Below, one piece after another: positions 14,301-29,300 of a stretch of DNA of 64,000 nucleotides (positions are counted from its first letter, which is position 1; every line of letters starts with the position of its first letter). Origin of the DNA: Mesaphorura yosii (lineage: Eukaryota; Arthropoda; Collembola; Poduromorpha; Tullbergiidae); assembly GCA_009869945.1 (NCBI GenBank), contig WIXG01000053.1:124001-188000 (forward strand), in the 5' to 3' direction. The position numbers were made by a program, and so were the translations under genes. A model generated the notes under the pieces. The model saw nothing but the letters and a program-made list of their open reading frames with translations. It had not been told where the DNA came from and ran no database searches.

Positions 14301-17300
14301 AAAGAAGCCGAGGAGTTTGAGTGCTTGAAGTCGAATGAGGCTCGTTTCTGCTCCGAGAAGTTTGAACACGGTGCGGACCCCGTGCTTGGCGTCGAATGCT
14401 GGGACGAGCGATGATGGATGTTCCGACATCAAAGAAATTAACATTTGAAGCACATCGTGAAGATTATCATCCTGCGAGAGCGGAGAGAATTGCGAATATT
14501 AAAGGTTGGAACGAAATGAAATGGAAATCCGCATCGTGCTGAGAGCCGACTTCAATTATTTTTGTGCAGCGTTCAGTTGGAATGCGAACCTCGTAAACTG
14601 TAGTCAAGTAGTTCAGAATGCTCTGGAGCTCATCTTCCTTGACTCCGTTTCCAATAAGGATGAGTTGTTTCAGAAAGAGAAGAATGTAAGCTCGGATGGC
14701 GATGATGTCAACATCAGAAGGACGCAGTCCGTCTATGCACGACACAATAAAAGCGAATCATCAAGGCGAGGAATTACGAGGCACACATGAGTTTTATTGC
14801 ACCGGCCGAGAAAAGAGCAGGCTCGTGATTGCGACTTTGCGACGTACCGAGTCCTTTGGGTGTAATAGCCGACTTTTCTTTCGGATTCGTGACCCAGTAG
14901 TAGTACTTGAGCGTGTGCATCGTCTGCAGCACGGTGCTAATCCGACGCACGTTGGAGTAAATCTGCGTGTCAGCAAGAAACTCCGTTGCCAAGTACGAGT
15001 ATAATTTCATTTGAACAGACACGGGCGTGTAGATCCACAGCGCGGGATTGAAGAGAATGTGATCCAGCAACTGAGGGCGAAAAAAAACTCGGATCATTTA
15101 TATTGCTGCCATAATTCCCATTCAAACGGCCGTCATCGCCAGCCAGCGAGCAGAGCCGCGTCCAGAATCAATATTCCGGGCAGCGAGCCGGAATTGCCAA
15201 TAACTTACGTGCTTCAGCAGAAGTTCGCTGTTGGCGTTCTGACAACATGTTACAAGATACTTGGTCAGCTGAAGAAACGACGACAGTACTTGAAGGGTTA
15301 AATGCTCTCGTGATGACTTTTGCAGCAAATAGCTTATGACTAGAAAACCACGGTTCTGGATCATGTGCTGCTGCACCGTCGGCGAAGACTCGACCAGCTC
15401 GCAGATGAATTCCAGGAGCTTCGAACTGCAAGAAAATCAGAGACATGGCGCATTTATTTTTATTTCCAGGCATTTAATTGAACTCATACGGTTCGTTCAG
15501 TGGGTTTTCCCTGTTTCGCATTTTTCGCTTTTTAGCACTCAGCACTCACTCTCACTCTCGACTGGAAATCTAATAAAGTCTAAAGTATGAAATTTTAATA
15601 TTATTCGGAAAAAGAAACGGGTGCCGAGAAGAGGAGCGCCACATGCGTGAGATAAGAAACGCAGACGCAGCTCAACGGGTTGCTTAAGCAAAAGCATTTG
15701 ATGCGCTCAAACAAGAGCAGAGTAAAAGTTTGTTGCTATCTTTCCTGAATCTCATTCCCGTCGGAAGCTGAGTTCTCCTACGCCGCTGTTGTAGTGAAAG
15801 TGATTATTCTGTTCTCATTTTTCACTCATAATTTCCAAACCCGGCAGCAACAGAACAACATCTTGTGCCTTGCGAGCTGTGCGTTGGAGGCGGCATTTGG
15901 TCTCCTTTTTATTAAAACTTGTCGACAGGCACCAGAAGTGTGTGAGGCGAGCAAGGGAAGTTGTTCTTGTTGTTGTAGATTTTTATTCACATGCAAATAT
16001 TGTAACTTTCTCTTCCGTGCCAAAATTCTGCCGAGTCGAGCATGCTCGCTCCGCATTCTTTTGTTCGGAACCCAGTTTAGCCACGCTGCGCCACGATGCA
16101 TGCCTGCCTGCCTCAAATGAAATACGGCAGCAATTTTCAATGTAATTTACGAACTTGATTCTGTGGCATCCGACGTAGTAAAGTGCGTACGGCGCAGTGT
16201 GGCTTTTGGGAATTAGAATAAAGACTTTTTATCATTCATCGTTCCTTTTCATTTCCTACCCATTCGTTATTTAAGGAGAAATAAAAGTGAGCACGGCGGA
16301 GCGCAAAGGCATTTCAAAGGCTCAGCTCGCAACGGTATTTTTGCCCTTCCTCCATGAATGGGGTAAAAATATTATTATTCCCAGCGGAATCTTTCATTTC
16401 GGGTCTACGCCAGTCGCAGTTTGTAATTATACCAGTCATTTGTTCAGTATTGTGAAGCCATTCTTCTGCTGCTCTCCGTTGCCTGGTGGCGGTTACGGCA
16501 ACGGCGTGATGTTATTAATAAAGCCATGAGTTCATTCATCACGGAAAATTATGTTTTATACGAAATACGTGCGTCGTGACTACTCAGGCGCACAGAGTCT
16601 AGTGGGATCCCAGGAGCAGCAGCCGGGTATTATGTGATAATGGAGCCGAGAGCCGAAAGCCGAAAGCCAACGCAGTTTATGACCAGAGATTAAATTGTCG
16701 TCAGTTCATTTAAATTTATCACACTAAATTAGTCTGTGCCAAATTAAAATCCGCATAAACCCAGTTTAAGCAGCAGAAGCTGGAAATTAATTTATATTAA
16801 CCTTGTGACATGCCCAATGCATTTACATGCGGCGTGCTTTCCGTTCCTTTTCAAAACCGAGCAATCTCTACCATCTATTCGATTTCGATATTTGCATTTC
16901 AAATTATTAATTACAACCCCGATGCTCATGGAAGAGGAAGCGGTGGAAGCACAGTAATAATTACGAAATTACTTAATGGGCTTGATCCATCCCATCCTGA
17001 CTCGGATCATATTAGTTCCGGTGAGAGCTTATTTTGGTAAACTTTTCATTGCAGAGCAAACAGAGACTCGCCGTGAGGATTTAATAAACTGAGGCTTCAA
17101 ACAACTCACCACAGGAGTGGATCCTTCTTGGAGTCGGCTGTTGCGTCATGCGGAAGATCCAACTGGGCAAACAGAGGGAAAAGAACTTGGATTCCACCGA
17201 TAGAGTTGAGCGTCGAATGAATCGAGTGCGTAATCACTGCTTTCACATCCTGTAGGAGTGCAAAGAGAAGTTGAGTTAAATTCCCGAACGCATTCGCTCT

Positions 17301-20300
17301 CTGTTTGCGGATGGAGCAGTGAAGCGCCGAAGAACGGACGGACGGAATCAGCGCGCACGGAGCGGAAGCGGGCAGGCAGGCAGGCATCGAGTTCCGCTGC
17401 CAATTTTCACATTCCAATCGCCACATCAGCATCGCCACGGGTCCGTGTGCGATTCTTTTATTCGGGTCATGATTGCGATACCCGCGCTCCCGCCTGTGCT
17501 TGCAGAGGATTTAGGATGCGAGCTTGTGTACACAACATCGAGCGTTTTGGTCGGGAGAAAGTTAATAAAGACAGGTGGAAAGGAGACGAGGAAATATTCG
17601 TGCTCTTCATTTCCACACTCAACGATGGATTTATTACGTTTGGGTTTATTAAATTTTTCATCTCCGGGTGCAAACTTTAGACTTCGACCACCCGATATTG
17701 CACAAGTTGCATTCTGCCTTCTGCTTTATCCAGCGCGCACGCTTATTAAAATGTGAGCTTCCACTTACTTGGAGCATAAGCGCGTGTGGTGTGTGGACGA
17801 AATACGAAATATTCCCTTTGGGTGCTGACTGAAGACACAATTGGCTGTCTGTGGCAACCGGATTGTACATGAACACGAGGGAGCTGGAGAGCTTCCCGTC
17901 GTACAGCACGCGGCGATGATTCTCCGGAAGTTGCATGTGACACTCATTTTCGAAACGAAACTGGTTCTTGTAGCCTGGTCCGAGACGATGCATAGCACAG
18001 ATTTGGTGAGGTGTGAGCGCGTCGCCGAATAAATAAACCGCCGACATCTGCCCGCAAAACACTCGCTCCTCGTCCAGGTCGGGAGTGGCGCCGACGTAGC
18101 ACTTGTCGAATGGCTGCAAGAAAAATCAAGACAAGGCCCGAATCAGTGAGAGTTCGACATTCCTTTGCCTGTGCTTGCTTTGGGAGATGCCTTTAATTAA
18201 AGAGGCACGCAAGAACAAAAGCAAACTTGCAAACTCCACCACCACACTGAATTTAAATATGGTCGGGATCAAAACTAATTTGTTATTCATGAATTGCGCT
18301 CCAGAGCTGAAGCCACTTGATTCTCGAAACATAAACATAAGCACAGCGAAGAAAGGGTGCAGGGCGCTGTCTGGCGTTATTTACTAACGAGATTTTCACG
18401 GCAACAACAACAAAGTAAGTCAGGAAATTGTATCCGAGATTTGAATAATTTAATCCACTTTCTTGCTCTTGGCATCCTGCGACTCGAGACTAGCAATAAA
18501 GCAAGGCGCAGTCAGACGCTGACAGCAAAACAGCAAAAGCCAGAGCACTGTGCAGGTTTAAGGCAGACACTGGCTTTTGGTTGTGATCTGCTGGGATTGT
18601 AAACTTGAGGAATCTCAAGACTGCTTTCGGGTTGCATTATGCATTCATAATTTATAACTAATCTAGGAAAATACCGCACTGCCTGTAAATAATGAATGGG
18701 TTGCAGCGAGACCAAGCAGAAATTAACGTCTGGTCACCGTGGCTGTGGCCTGGTCTGGCCAACCTTCTGCTCTGCGGTGAATTAATGAACGATGAACTTA
18801 CATCATTCGTAGAGACGAACCACGCCATTTCCGTGCTGGACGCCAGTTGACAGTTTACGAAGCACTTAATCTCGTTCTTTGTCCATCGGTTGTAGATGTA
18901 GACGAGAGCAATCATGTACCACTGAAAGGAACACACAGAGGATTAGAGCAGATGAAAGAGGAGACGGATTATCGGACTCGGAGACCAATTTCTCTCGGAC
19001 GGGAACCTAGCATCCTAATTATTGGCAAACAATCACCATTTAATTTCGTATCCAAGCGGTCTGAGTATTTTTTTTCTTCAGAAAAAGTTGCTTTTCTGTT
19101 TAATCCAAAACCTTACTTTAAAAGGTATCAATTTTTTGCAGAAAAGAAAGTTGCCAGATGAAAGACTTGTGTGGCCCTAATCTCACAAAGAGAAGGATAC
19201 CGGATTTGGCCTGATCTTCTCGTCTCATAAATTTTAATCTCTTCCTGGAATTCTGGAGCATATTCATGAATCGAATTAGCCTGCCTGCAAGCAGCTCTGT
19301 ATTCGCATTCGCGGAATGGCATGAAATGCGAGAAAGTTTGCATGGAGGAGTCTTACAAAGTACGTTCGTATTTGACAATGTTCCAAATTAGTCAAGTCAA
19401 GACTCCAAAGTGTTAAGTTCACTTGCCCCGAGCAATAAATTATCCAATATTACATTAGATTATTCTACTCTCCTGCAGGCAAGATCTTGTAATCATGACA
19501 CCATGCGACCCTGCCTGCCAAGTAGCATGTGGCGGAGAGTATTTCTCCTTATTACACAACTTTAATCCATTAACCAACCCCTGAAGTGAAATAATTAATG
19601 CGCCTATTGGTGCGGAGCAGAAAGTTGTACGGCGGCCCTGTTCTTCATCCACGGCTTTGCATGCTCAACCCGAAATGACAATTTTTGCACACCTTTTACG
19701 ACCACAAAACTAAACCACTGCGCACCGAAATACCGAGAGATTAAAGTTTTAGGAGCCGACTTTATTCCAATACTTTTTGCATTAAACTCCATAAGCGAAA
19801 AGTGTTCGTAACACTCGCTCACTCACCTTTCGAGGCTGAAACTCGTACTTGACGCAATGCTGAAACCCTTTGCCTTTGACTTTCATGGACGTCAGGACGA
19901 GGCAATTACCCACGAAATGAGCGGAGTATCCGAGTCCTTTGCTTGTTTTGAAGCTGCAGATTGAAAGTACGAGTTGAGAACGGGAATAATTTAAATTAGG
20001 CAAGGCAACGAGCACGAAAAAGTTGAGTTCTCATTTCACGAGCGAGTGACTCCGCGACCGAAACCATATTCGCAATTATTGAGTTTAGTTTTAATTACAT
20101 TTCGCGACTGTGTCCTCCCATCACAAAAGGTAACCGGATGCATACATTAATGAAGTATAATTGGAAAAGGCACGGCAAAGACAACGACAACGACGCAGAC
20201 GTGCGCGTGCATGGAAACCCAGCGAGTGCTCGGCAGGGCCGAAAACACGTCGCTTAAGAATGTGCGGCATGAATCTCGGTCGCCGGTAGTCACGCTGATT

Positions 20301-23300
20301 GGGGAACTCATTTTCATTAGCAACCGGCGTGGTTTGAAAGCACTCACCAGTACAGGTACGGCTTTTCGCGTTCGATGTTGACGGAGTTGATGGGATCCAG
20401 GCGGAACCACGTCATAAAGGTGAATCCGTTCTCGTAAGGCCACCGCGCGAGTGGCGGGAGCAGAATTGCCTGCATGGAGCGAATTCAAATGGAGAAATTC
20501 AAATTAACTTCGCACGTGTCATCTTTGTTAGTTTAATCGAAGCCAGGAGTCAGAGTGTGACAACCCAAATTGGGCCTTCAGGTATAGACGCCAGGAAGAA
20601 AGTGACGTTGCGCGGTCACGCGATCGAATCAGAGTGCGCTGCTGTTTATCCGCTGCTTGTGCGTGGCTTTTATTGAGTCAGCTCCAATATTTACTTTAAC
20701 AACATCAGGCGGGACGGAATTGAAATGGAAATGAATAATAAAGTACGTAAAGTAAAAGTCAACTTTGTGGGATGAATAAATAAAATATTTCCATTACAAC
20801 AACAAAGCTCTGAGGGGCCTGAGCAGGCTGCATGACTCTCTTCTGATTTCCATCGCTGCGTAGCAGAGACAACTTTGAAGAAAGAACGTTCAATCCAAAT
20901 TGTTACTTACCGACCCCTTCTTGCCCGGAAAACTGAAGAAGACATCAGGCCCAGTCCTCTGAGGCATCTGACGAAGCACACTCAGGAGCTTGGCCGCGTG
21001 GCGAGGCTGTAGCAAAGAAAAGGACAAATACAAATGCATTTCACTGGAAAAATAGCCAAGATATGAATTCAGTTATTCCCTCCTTTGGCTTTGGCATGGA
21101 AATGCGAGTGTGAGGAAGAAGCAGATGCGAAAGTTGGAAGGCTTAAAATATGTGTAAGCGGCCCATTTGTCTTGACAGCATCCATCTGCGACCTCAGCGA
21201 GGCCGACTTTCTTTTTCAAGCGAATGCAAAGCCGGACAGAATAGGAATAAAACACAGTATAAATGGAGTAGTCAGGCAGTCCGGAGTGTTGCGGAGGTGA
21301 ATCACATCGGCATTGCCCGCGTCGCTTTAAGCCAAGTTTAAAAAGTGCTAAACATACTTTCCGTGTCACACGCAGCAAAATTTTGACTCAATTTTCGACA
21401 CAGTAACGCAAAATAGCACATCTCGACTTTCTGGATGTGCATGCATGAAATGTATTTATTCAATACAGGAAATAGGGCACATAAAGAAGAATGAAAGAGG
21501 AGTGATGACTCTATTTCCTGCGAATCTTTCACCCGGCTCCGACCTGCCGCGTCGCCGAAACAAAAACAGAAACAGAGCTCTTTGATAAAACACAGATGCA
21601 GTAATAACATCACAATTTCAGAATGTTGGTTTCTACCAGCAAAGAGCAACGGCGTCACGGCCTCGGCATTTCTTCTTCACAGGAAAGCAGTTCCAGCGAG
21701 CAAAAAACCGTGAAAGGAAAGGCGCGGGCAAGAAGCTGTAATGTGATGCTATTTAATGTAGTATGAAGAAAGAATGAAATAATAATAGTAAAAAGGTTAA
21801 GGGGGAATAATAACGACGACGCCGACGACGTCAGCGAGGGTGTCGGTGTCGTCTTCTTTGTCAAATGATACGAAACAGGCTCGCTTTCTGCAGACAAACT
21901 TTCTTCTACTCGCTTTCTCCAAAACACAACATCTCACTCGCCGCTTTCGACGCACACTTTTGGCCTACGCGGGGAAACAAGAAATCATGAAAATGTCACG
22001 TTTTCATTTTTCATTCCACACAATAATTTCCTCGTGGCCTGTGGCGCATGCCGTCATACGAGAACAATTGAAAGGGTTCACGGCTTGTTCAATTGCGCAT
22101 GCTTACGACGGAGTAGGCCTGAGATGCTGAACAATTACGCTTCATCTTTTCAGCAACGCTTCTCCCATTCAGCTCCTCATTCAGTCAATCACTTGTCAGA
22201 TCCTCTTCAGTTTGCAATTTTATATCACGTGAAAGAGAATCCGCACTGACAGCTCAGGCTGAGACAAGCGAAAAATTGCCGACAAGTTGGCAAATGATTA
22301 AAAATTCGACAAAGCCAAATAATGGGAGTGGGTTAAAAATGAAAATATTGCCACGTTATTCTGTGCCGATGAGAGGTTTAACCTCGACTTTCCAGCATTG
22401 CTGCTGTATGAAAGACAGCTAACTGAGAGATATTTGATGCTTGATAACCAGGACAGAATTGTTTGGAAGAACAATTATGAAGTGCCGAATTTGAATTTCG
22501 GGGACCACACAGGAATTGTTTCCAAGACAAAGAGTTTGTCGGCATGGCTTGCTCTGCCCGACACAGCAGCAGAGTGTCAGAGATGAAACTCTTGACGTCT
22601 GTTTTAATTAGAAGTAAGCATCGCGCACTAATTAAGGACACACAAGAGGAAAGTGAAAGTGATTACGCATTCTGTAAGAGGGAAAAGTTTCTGAGGACTT
22701 AAAACACGAATTTTGCTCTGTGCATTGCTGAGAGAAACTAAAAGTTCAAGAGGATAAAATAAATTTCAATGAGATTTTGAATTCTGCGCATGGAACGCGA
22801 GAAGCAGGCGGGTAAGCAGATTTAGGCGGGTGTTGGGCCCGCTCTCGCAAAAGATGAGCAGCAGGTATGATGGGGATTATTAAAACAGGATGAAGATGAC
22901 ATAACTCACCCAGCGGCTGTTTACAACTTTCATGGATCCGAATAAAAGTTTCAGTTCTTTGACTGTCGTGCTGTAGCTCGCCAAAACACCGAGCATCTCA
23001 ATCAGCAAATCTAAAATTACCGCAAAAATTCATCAGCAATCGCACTTGTGAATTCATTGCACGAGGCACAGACCTGCAACAATCGGCTCGGCATGCGGCA
23101 GCCTGTGTAAAATGTGCTCAATTAGTCCGACGTCCGTGCACGCTTGCAGATTCCGAACGCTCTTGCGCAGGATCGCGATGAAAACGCTCCAAATTTCGGC
23201 CTGCAAGAAAAAATAAAGGAAACGTCAGAAACAATTGGGGCCATGATATATTATATTTATACGCGGACGCGCACAGAAGCAATGCGCAAAGTACGTCGTG

Positions 23301-26300
23301 CACGTCGCTCGTATTTCTTATACGATTAGCATTCGCATTCATATTTCTATCCGAAGGGCACAGAAGGCAAAAACGCAGCGCAGCAGCGGAGACGAAGGAG
23401 TCAGAGCAAATGATATATTTGCAATTTACTTTACAAAGTCAAAGCAACATTTTTCCAGAAACTTTCGCGATTGAGTGCAACCACTTTGCTCCGCTTGACG
23501 CTGCAACGTTTGTAAATTCTAGGATGATGCTGAAAGGAGGCATTTACCCCTTTTTGAACGCTGGCAATCGCAATAAATAAATCGCACTCTCATTTTATTA
23601 TGATTACGAAAAATGTATTTGGATACTCGAAGAACAGCATCGCAACTGAAGGAAGGTAACGTGAACGGATCGAGCCATCGGCCTGGCATTATATTCATGT
23701 GAAAAATGGGATTTCAAACCTCAACTCACTCCCACAGAATCACAATCCGCTCTTGTGTATTTTCTGATTCCTGAATCCCACATTCTTCGGCCCAGCGCCG
23801 CGCAATGCCGCCCAGAGACGACGATCGAGAATCGAAACGCTCGTAGTAAAATATACGAGAATATTATTCAAAAGTTATAAATCATGCCGGGGAAGAAGAA
23901 ATGCTAGAGCACGAGAAGAAGTACAAAACAGTGTATTTTTCTCCTGGAAGGCATTTTCTCCATTTAATTTCTCCGTGCTTCCTCAGCGAGCAACATTCAC
24001 AACAAAACATGTGACTTGCTGTTTTGCTCTTTTCGTATGACGAGGACAAAGAATGATGCTTTTCTTTGCATCTGAGAATAATCCGTCAAATATTGTTCAC
24101 CGCGTTGCGCAGTCAAGAAAGTCGAAAGCTACTTTGATTTCTTTGCTCTGAGCATTCGCAACTCTAGTATAAAAATTTATAAATATTTTCTCTTCGGCTT
24201 AATTTTCGTGCGCCTTGCAATATAAAATTTGGTTTCACGGAAGTGTTGTGAGCTCTTTTTACACAATGTGTTTGTGTATTAAATTTATTGCTTTTTGTTG
24301 TGTACTTTTGCTAGGATGAATCTTTGAAGACGAATACAGCGAAAACTTCCATTAAATCAAGTCGACGAAAGTCCAAGCTATTTCTTCTTCAATTCGGAGG
24401 CTTTTGTATTCTAATTTGAAACGGTGAAAAATATTTTCAGTGTCAATACAAGATTTTGATTTTGCACAAAGTGTACATATGCAAGTGAAGTTTAGCTGCT
24501 TCTTGCGAGGAAAGACGTTTATAAAATATCGCTCTATTTGTTTCTGCGTGGTGGCCCGTTCATTCGTTCACGGAGCTGCACGGAGGGCTGAAGAAAGCCA
24601 CCACGCACGGGGAAAGCGTTCCACTTCACTTAACCCTTCCTTCTGACTCGCATAACCACTCAATTTCCATGCAAATTTTTCACTTTTTCTCTCCATCACA
24701 TATTCCCTGCTCGTGCCTCGTCCCATTGCAAAGCATATTAGGAATATTTATGCCAAGCATGGCCCCGTTACTCCTGGCTGCACGAGACGAGGGCCGACGG
24801 CGTAAAGCACGCGACCCGCACAGAATCCATCAACGTGGGTACTTACGTATTACGTTCTCTACACTGCAATGACTGCAAAGATGCGTCCGCCATAAAACGA
24901 TACACTCGTCGCATATGTGTGTTGTATAAAAAGAAGTCAGTCGGTCCTCGTAAAGCGCTTACGTGACAGAGACCAAAGACTTTTCTCTCTAATACCCTCA
25001 TTTATTCCTCCCTGAAGCAAAAGCTCAATTTGAAAATTGAGAATCGCCCAATTTCCCTAAATATTAAATATTTTCCTCGGCCGCACGACACGACTTCAAT
25101 TTCGCAGTTTCCAATTTCCCCAATCTAACGACGTACTGGGAATTCGAATTCAGAAGGTGTCAGGTATCCTAATCAGGGCCAACGCAACGCATCTCGCAAA
25201 CAACCGTGAATGCGGTTCGACTCTATCCCAACCCGACGCTATCTCGGATTCAGAGCCCGTGAAATGAGACGTCTTTTAGTATTCCGACCGCACCTGAGGA
25301 AGCCTCCGTGGGAAAGTCATAAATGTGACTTGCGTACGTACAAGCGTGGCAGATGCGGTCTGTGTTTGTGGCGGAGATCCTGACATCACAATTCCACCGC
25401 GACGCGACGGCTGACTGGTGGCATGGCAGCAAGTACGGAAACAGGTTCGAGACAGATTGCACTTGCAGGGAACAGCAGAAAGGCTCGGTGCATCATCGCC
25501 AGGAAACCAATAACAGACACACAACTACGAGCTACAGTTAAGCCAGCCGCAAAGAACGGGAAGCAGGAGGATGAGCGAATTTCTCTATCGAGGTTGAAGT
25601 CATCTCCATAACATTATCCTTGTATGGCCGATCCATCTTCCACACACGACACATGTGACTGTGCCTAGCCTCAACCTCGCCACACATGCAAACACTTTAA
25701 GCATCCGAAAAACAGATTCTCGTCCTTTCTTCGTGCATTTTGCTTTGTGGCCGTGACAAAATGTGACGCGATTCGGAAGCAGAGACTGACACCGTCTGAA
25801 TGTGGTCGGAATACAAATTCCGGAGTCGGAGAAAGGCGTCGGGAAAATTGTCGGTAGTCAAAATAGGAAAATTATGCAGTCCTCGCGACGACGAACCACC
25901 GGATGCTGCTGCTCTGACCCAAGACCTTTCACGTCCGAACTTCTGTCCTCTGACGCGCACGCACGAGCGATTGAAATAAGAATGCAATGCTTCTATCTCT
26001 CTAGTCTTAAGGCCCGGGAGGGAGTGCTACGGTATTAATAACAAGTGTCAGATGCAGAAGTAATCGAGCAGATCGCCAAGCAGCAGCAGCCTGGGCCTTG
26101 ATTCCTCGCAAGAAAAGGCAGGATTTCTTAAATGGTTTCAATATGCAATGTAATGGAATACCCACCAGCGGCCCAGTCAGATCGGTGAAGAGTATCAAGT
26201 ATTTAACTTGAAATGAAACGCTTGAGGGGGCACGGGCTTAGTTTTTAACTTTTCCTTGCAAAGACTAAAGACTTCCATTAAGTAATAAAATTGCGAATCG

Positions 26301-29300
26301 CACTTCTTCAAGTTCGCTGCCGGCATGGCAGGCAAGTACTTAAGCTGAAGCGCACATGAGCGTATGAAGATGGGCCGGCTCGAGTACCTAACGTAAATGG
26401 AGAATAATGGTAACGCAAAGAGACAGTAAGTGAGTAGCGAAATGCGAACTCTTCGGTATAAGATTCCATTAACTTAAGTTGTTTTATTAGATTATCGTTG
26501 CGTAAGAGCAGAGAGGAAGCAGACAGCAGCAGACAAGAGGAAAAAGAGCAGAGAGCAGAAGAGCCTTGCGAAGAGCCACGATCGGTCGACCAACAAGTTA
26601 ACCAGTCTGTTATACGAGTACTAATACGATGTTGATACAGGACGATAACGCAACAACGGCGAGATTGCGATGGGATGGCGTAAGGAAAAGATTAGGTTTC
26701 ATAATTGCAGCGGTGCGGCGGTCTGTACTTCGCTCGCTCGCTGTCTCTTCCAATATTGTCGTAATAGAACAGACTAATAAAATCAAATGTTTGGATACTC
26801 CCACCTTCTCTTCCTCGCAGTGAAGAGACCAGCTGTGGCTGAAGCTGACAAGTGCCAGCCACGAATGGACTTTCTCCCACCACGACCACACTCTCAGTCT
26901 CAGTGCAATGCAATGGAAATGATACACTTCAAGCGACGAGTAATGTAATATTAACCGGTCAACTTACACTTACGACTTACCGACGACTACTACGTACTGC
27001 TACTGCGTTCTCTCAAGTTCCCTGAATCGTTCTGCGCTCGTCATTTCATTACTATTTTATTATTCCAAGAAATCGGAAACGAGCAAATAAAAGCAGATGT
27101 AATGTCGATCCTGCACAGAAGCGGCAGAAGCTGAAGCTGCTTCGATGCACACCTTTCGCAATTCGCATTTGTCGTTGACAAGACACAAAAGCACCATCAA
27201 GACTCTCGCAACTCTTTCTTTTCCTTGCTCGAAGATCAAACGCACTAAGCTTGGAGCTTCCATTAATTTTCGAATCAGGATCAGGGAATCAATAACCGCG
27301 CGTAGTGGTGATCAGTGATCAGATTCTGGCATGACGCATAATGCTCACACGCTTGCCTTCATTGAGCTCGTATGTATTTACAATTCAAATGTGTGCAAGC
27401 ACGCGTAGCATGTTTGCTACGTGTTTCCATCCATATTCATCATTCATTCGAACAAATTCTATTTATAGTCCTTTTGATCTGCGCCGAAAGCTTCGGATTC
27501 CACTTTTCCAGTATTCGCGATCTCTGAATTAAATATTAGTTTAACAGAGGAAAGGGCAAGGGGTATGGTTTTTAGGTTTTTACTTTTCAAGCATGCAGAG
27601 GAATTAGCGAACAGGTCCAATGTAATTCGAGCCCTGCTCATTCCGGCACTCATCCATCAAACCGAAACTTGATAAAGTATTCCGAGTGATCAAACCGTAG
27701 TGCAAAGTAATTGAGAGAAAAAAGTCTCGTTCTTTTTTTAATTTTTTCTTGCCTCCTTCTTAGCCGGGTAATTCTAAATTCTTTGCCTCGCTTTCACTTC
27801 AGATCTCTTTTGAAACAAAAAACTCTTTAAATTAAATCCTCCAAACTTTCATCTTCTTCTTTCCTGCACGGAAGCAGGTTAAAGTAATAGACTCTTCTCC
27901 TTCATACTCGGCTTGCCTGAGACGACTCACTTCCACTTTACTCGGAACATTTTCAAACTCATTTCCTCATTTGAATTTCAATTAATTTCATTAAAATTCT
28001 GAAAGAGAACAACCTTTCCTCTTTCCTTCCTAATAATTAATTTCAGCACAATGTGACAAGTTTATTATAGCGTAGTAAAGGCTGCGACTGCTCAACTGAG
28101 CTCCATCCATCATCCGATTCCAATCACGTTTCTGCTGCCCTGCCTGACAAATGAAATCAACTCTCTCTCTGATAATTCCGTAATAACGAGAATTAATCAA
28201 CTTATTAACTGCTTCCTGGTCGTAGTTCGTAATTGTAATTACCCTAATTAACTCTCCCACTCAATACCACGGAAGCAAGCGGCAGTGCTTACCTGGAGGT
28301 GCGGAGGGCAATGATCCAACATTTCCAGCATGTGTTTGATATTTTGAGCATCCTGAATTACAAAGTTTAGTTCCATGTCAAATTCACCGCCGACCAACTG
28401 CAAGACAAGACAAGAAGAGAAGGATTAATTATAATTAAATAAATACAAGTCATGGTCATATTTCATCTCTCACATTCCGTTCACCCTTTCGGAAAATAAA
28501 TCCATGCCGTGGCATTGTTTTAAACTGGGTCAATCGTAGTCAGTGTTGCAGAGTAATTCGCGGACAAAAACCGGTGTAGTCGAATCGGCTTCCTGCGCAG
28601 CACACCACCGCCACAGAACTCAGCCTCGGCAAATGACTGACATTATTACATTACGCGCTGAACATTTTGTCCTCCGAGTATTCGCGGCCACCGCCACACA
28701 ACGCGCAATTTTACCTCAATTTACATATGCAAAGCGGGTTTACAAGCCAACAGCAAGGAACCGTTCATCTTCATCAGCGTCAATTAGGTTCAAGTCATCT
28801 GCATCTGCACAGGCTGATCTCTCCATTCTCCGCTGCTGCTACTCTGACTCCGCGACGCTCGCTTTCACTCACTGTGCGCGGGCAGGAAGGAAGTTTTGTG
28901 CTTCTCAGAATGCAGATGGGCTTAAGGGAATAACCACAACAGGTAAACACCGGGATTCAGAAGCTGTTGCTGTTGGCCATGGCCGTGGCTTTGCTCGGCC
29001 TGTAAGACCCAGAATTCAGAGTGCGAATTGAGTAACGCGTCGCACGCGGAAAACAAATACCAATGCGCACGGATTTGCTGAGCGCGTACGCACTACGCAC
29101 TTCGGCCGAGTATGGCACTGCACCGCTCACGCACCGCCGCCACCGTCGTGTGTCCTACGTAGTATTTTGGCACCAACCGCCGAGTGATTAATAGATACAA
29201 AAGTGAATAATGGACTTCCAGTCGCACTCGCTTTCCCCGCATGCATGTGCACAGCGCAGACCGCAGACACAACAAGCACAGAGAGGAGAGTAATGCCGAA

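Noticed and set aside
19409-19423. GTGTTAAGTTCA matching the transposon end
   Set aside because: Twelve bases with no inverted partner or TA flank in the correct position; not enough for a second element.
25443-25460. GGTTCGAGAC resembling a tRNA B box
   Set aside because: No A box, acceptor stem or T-stem pairing around it.
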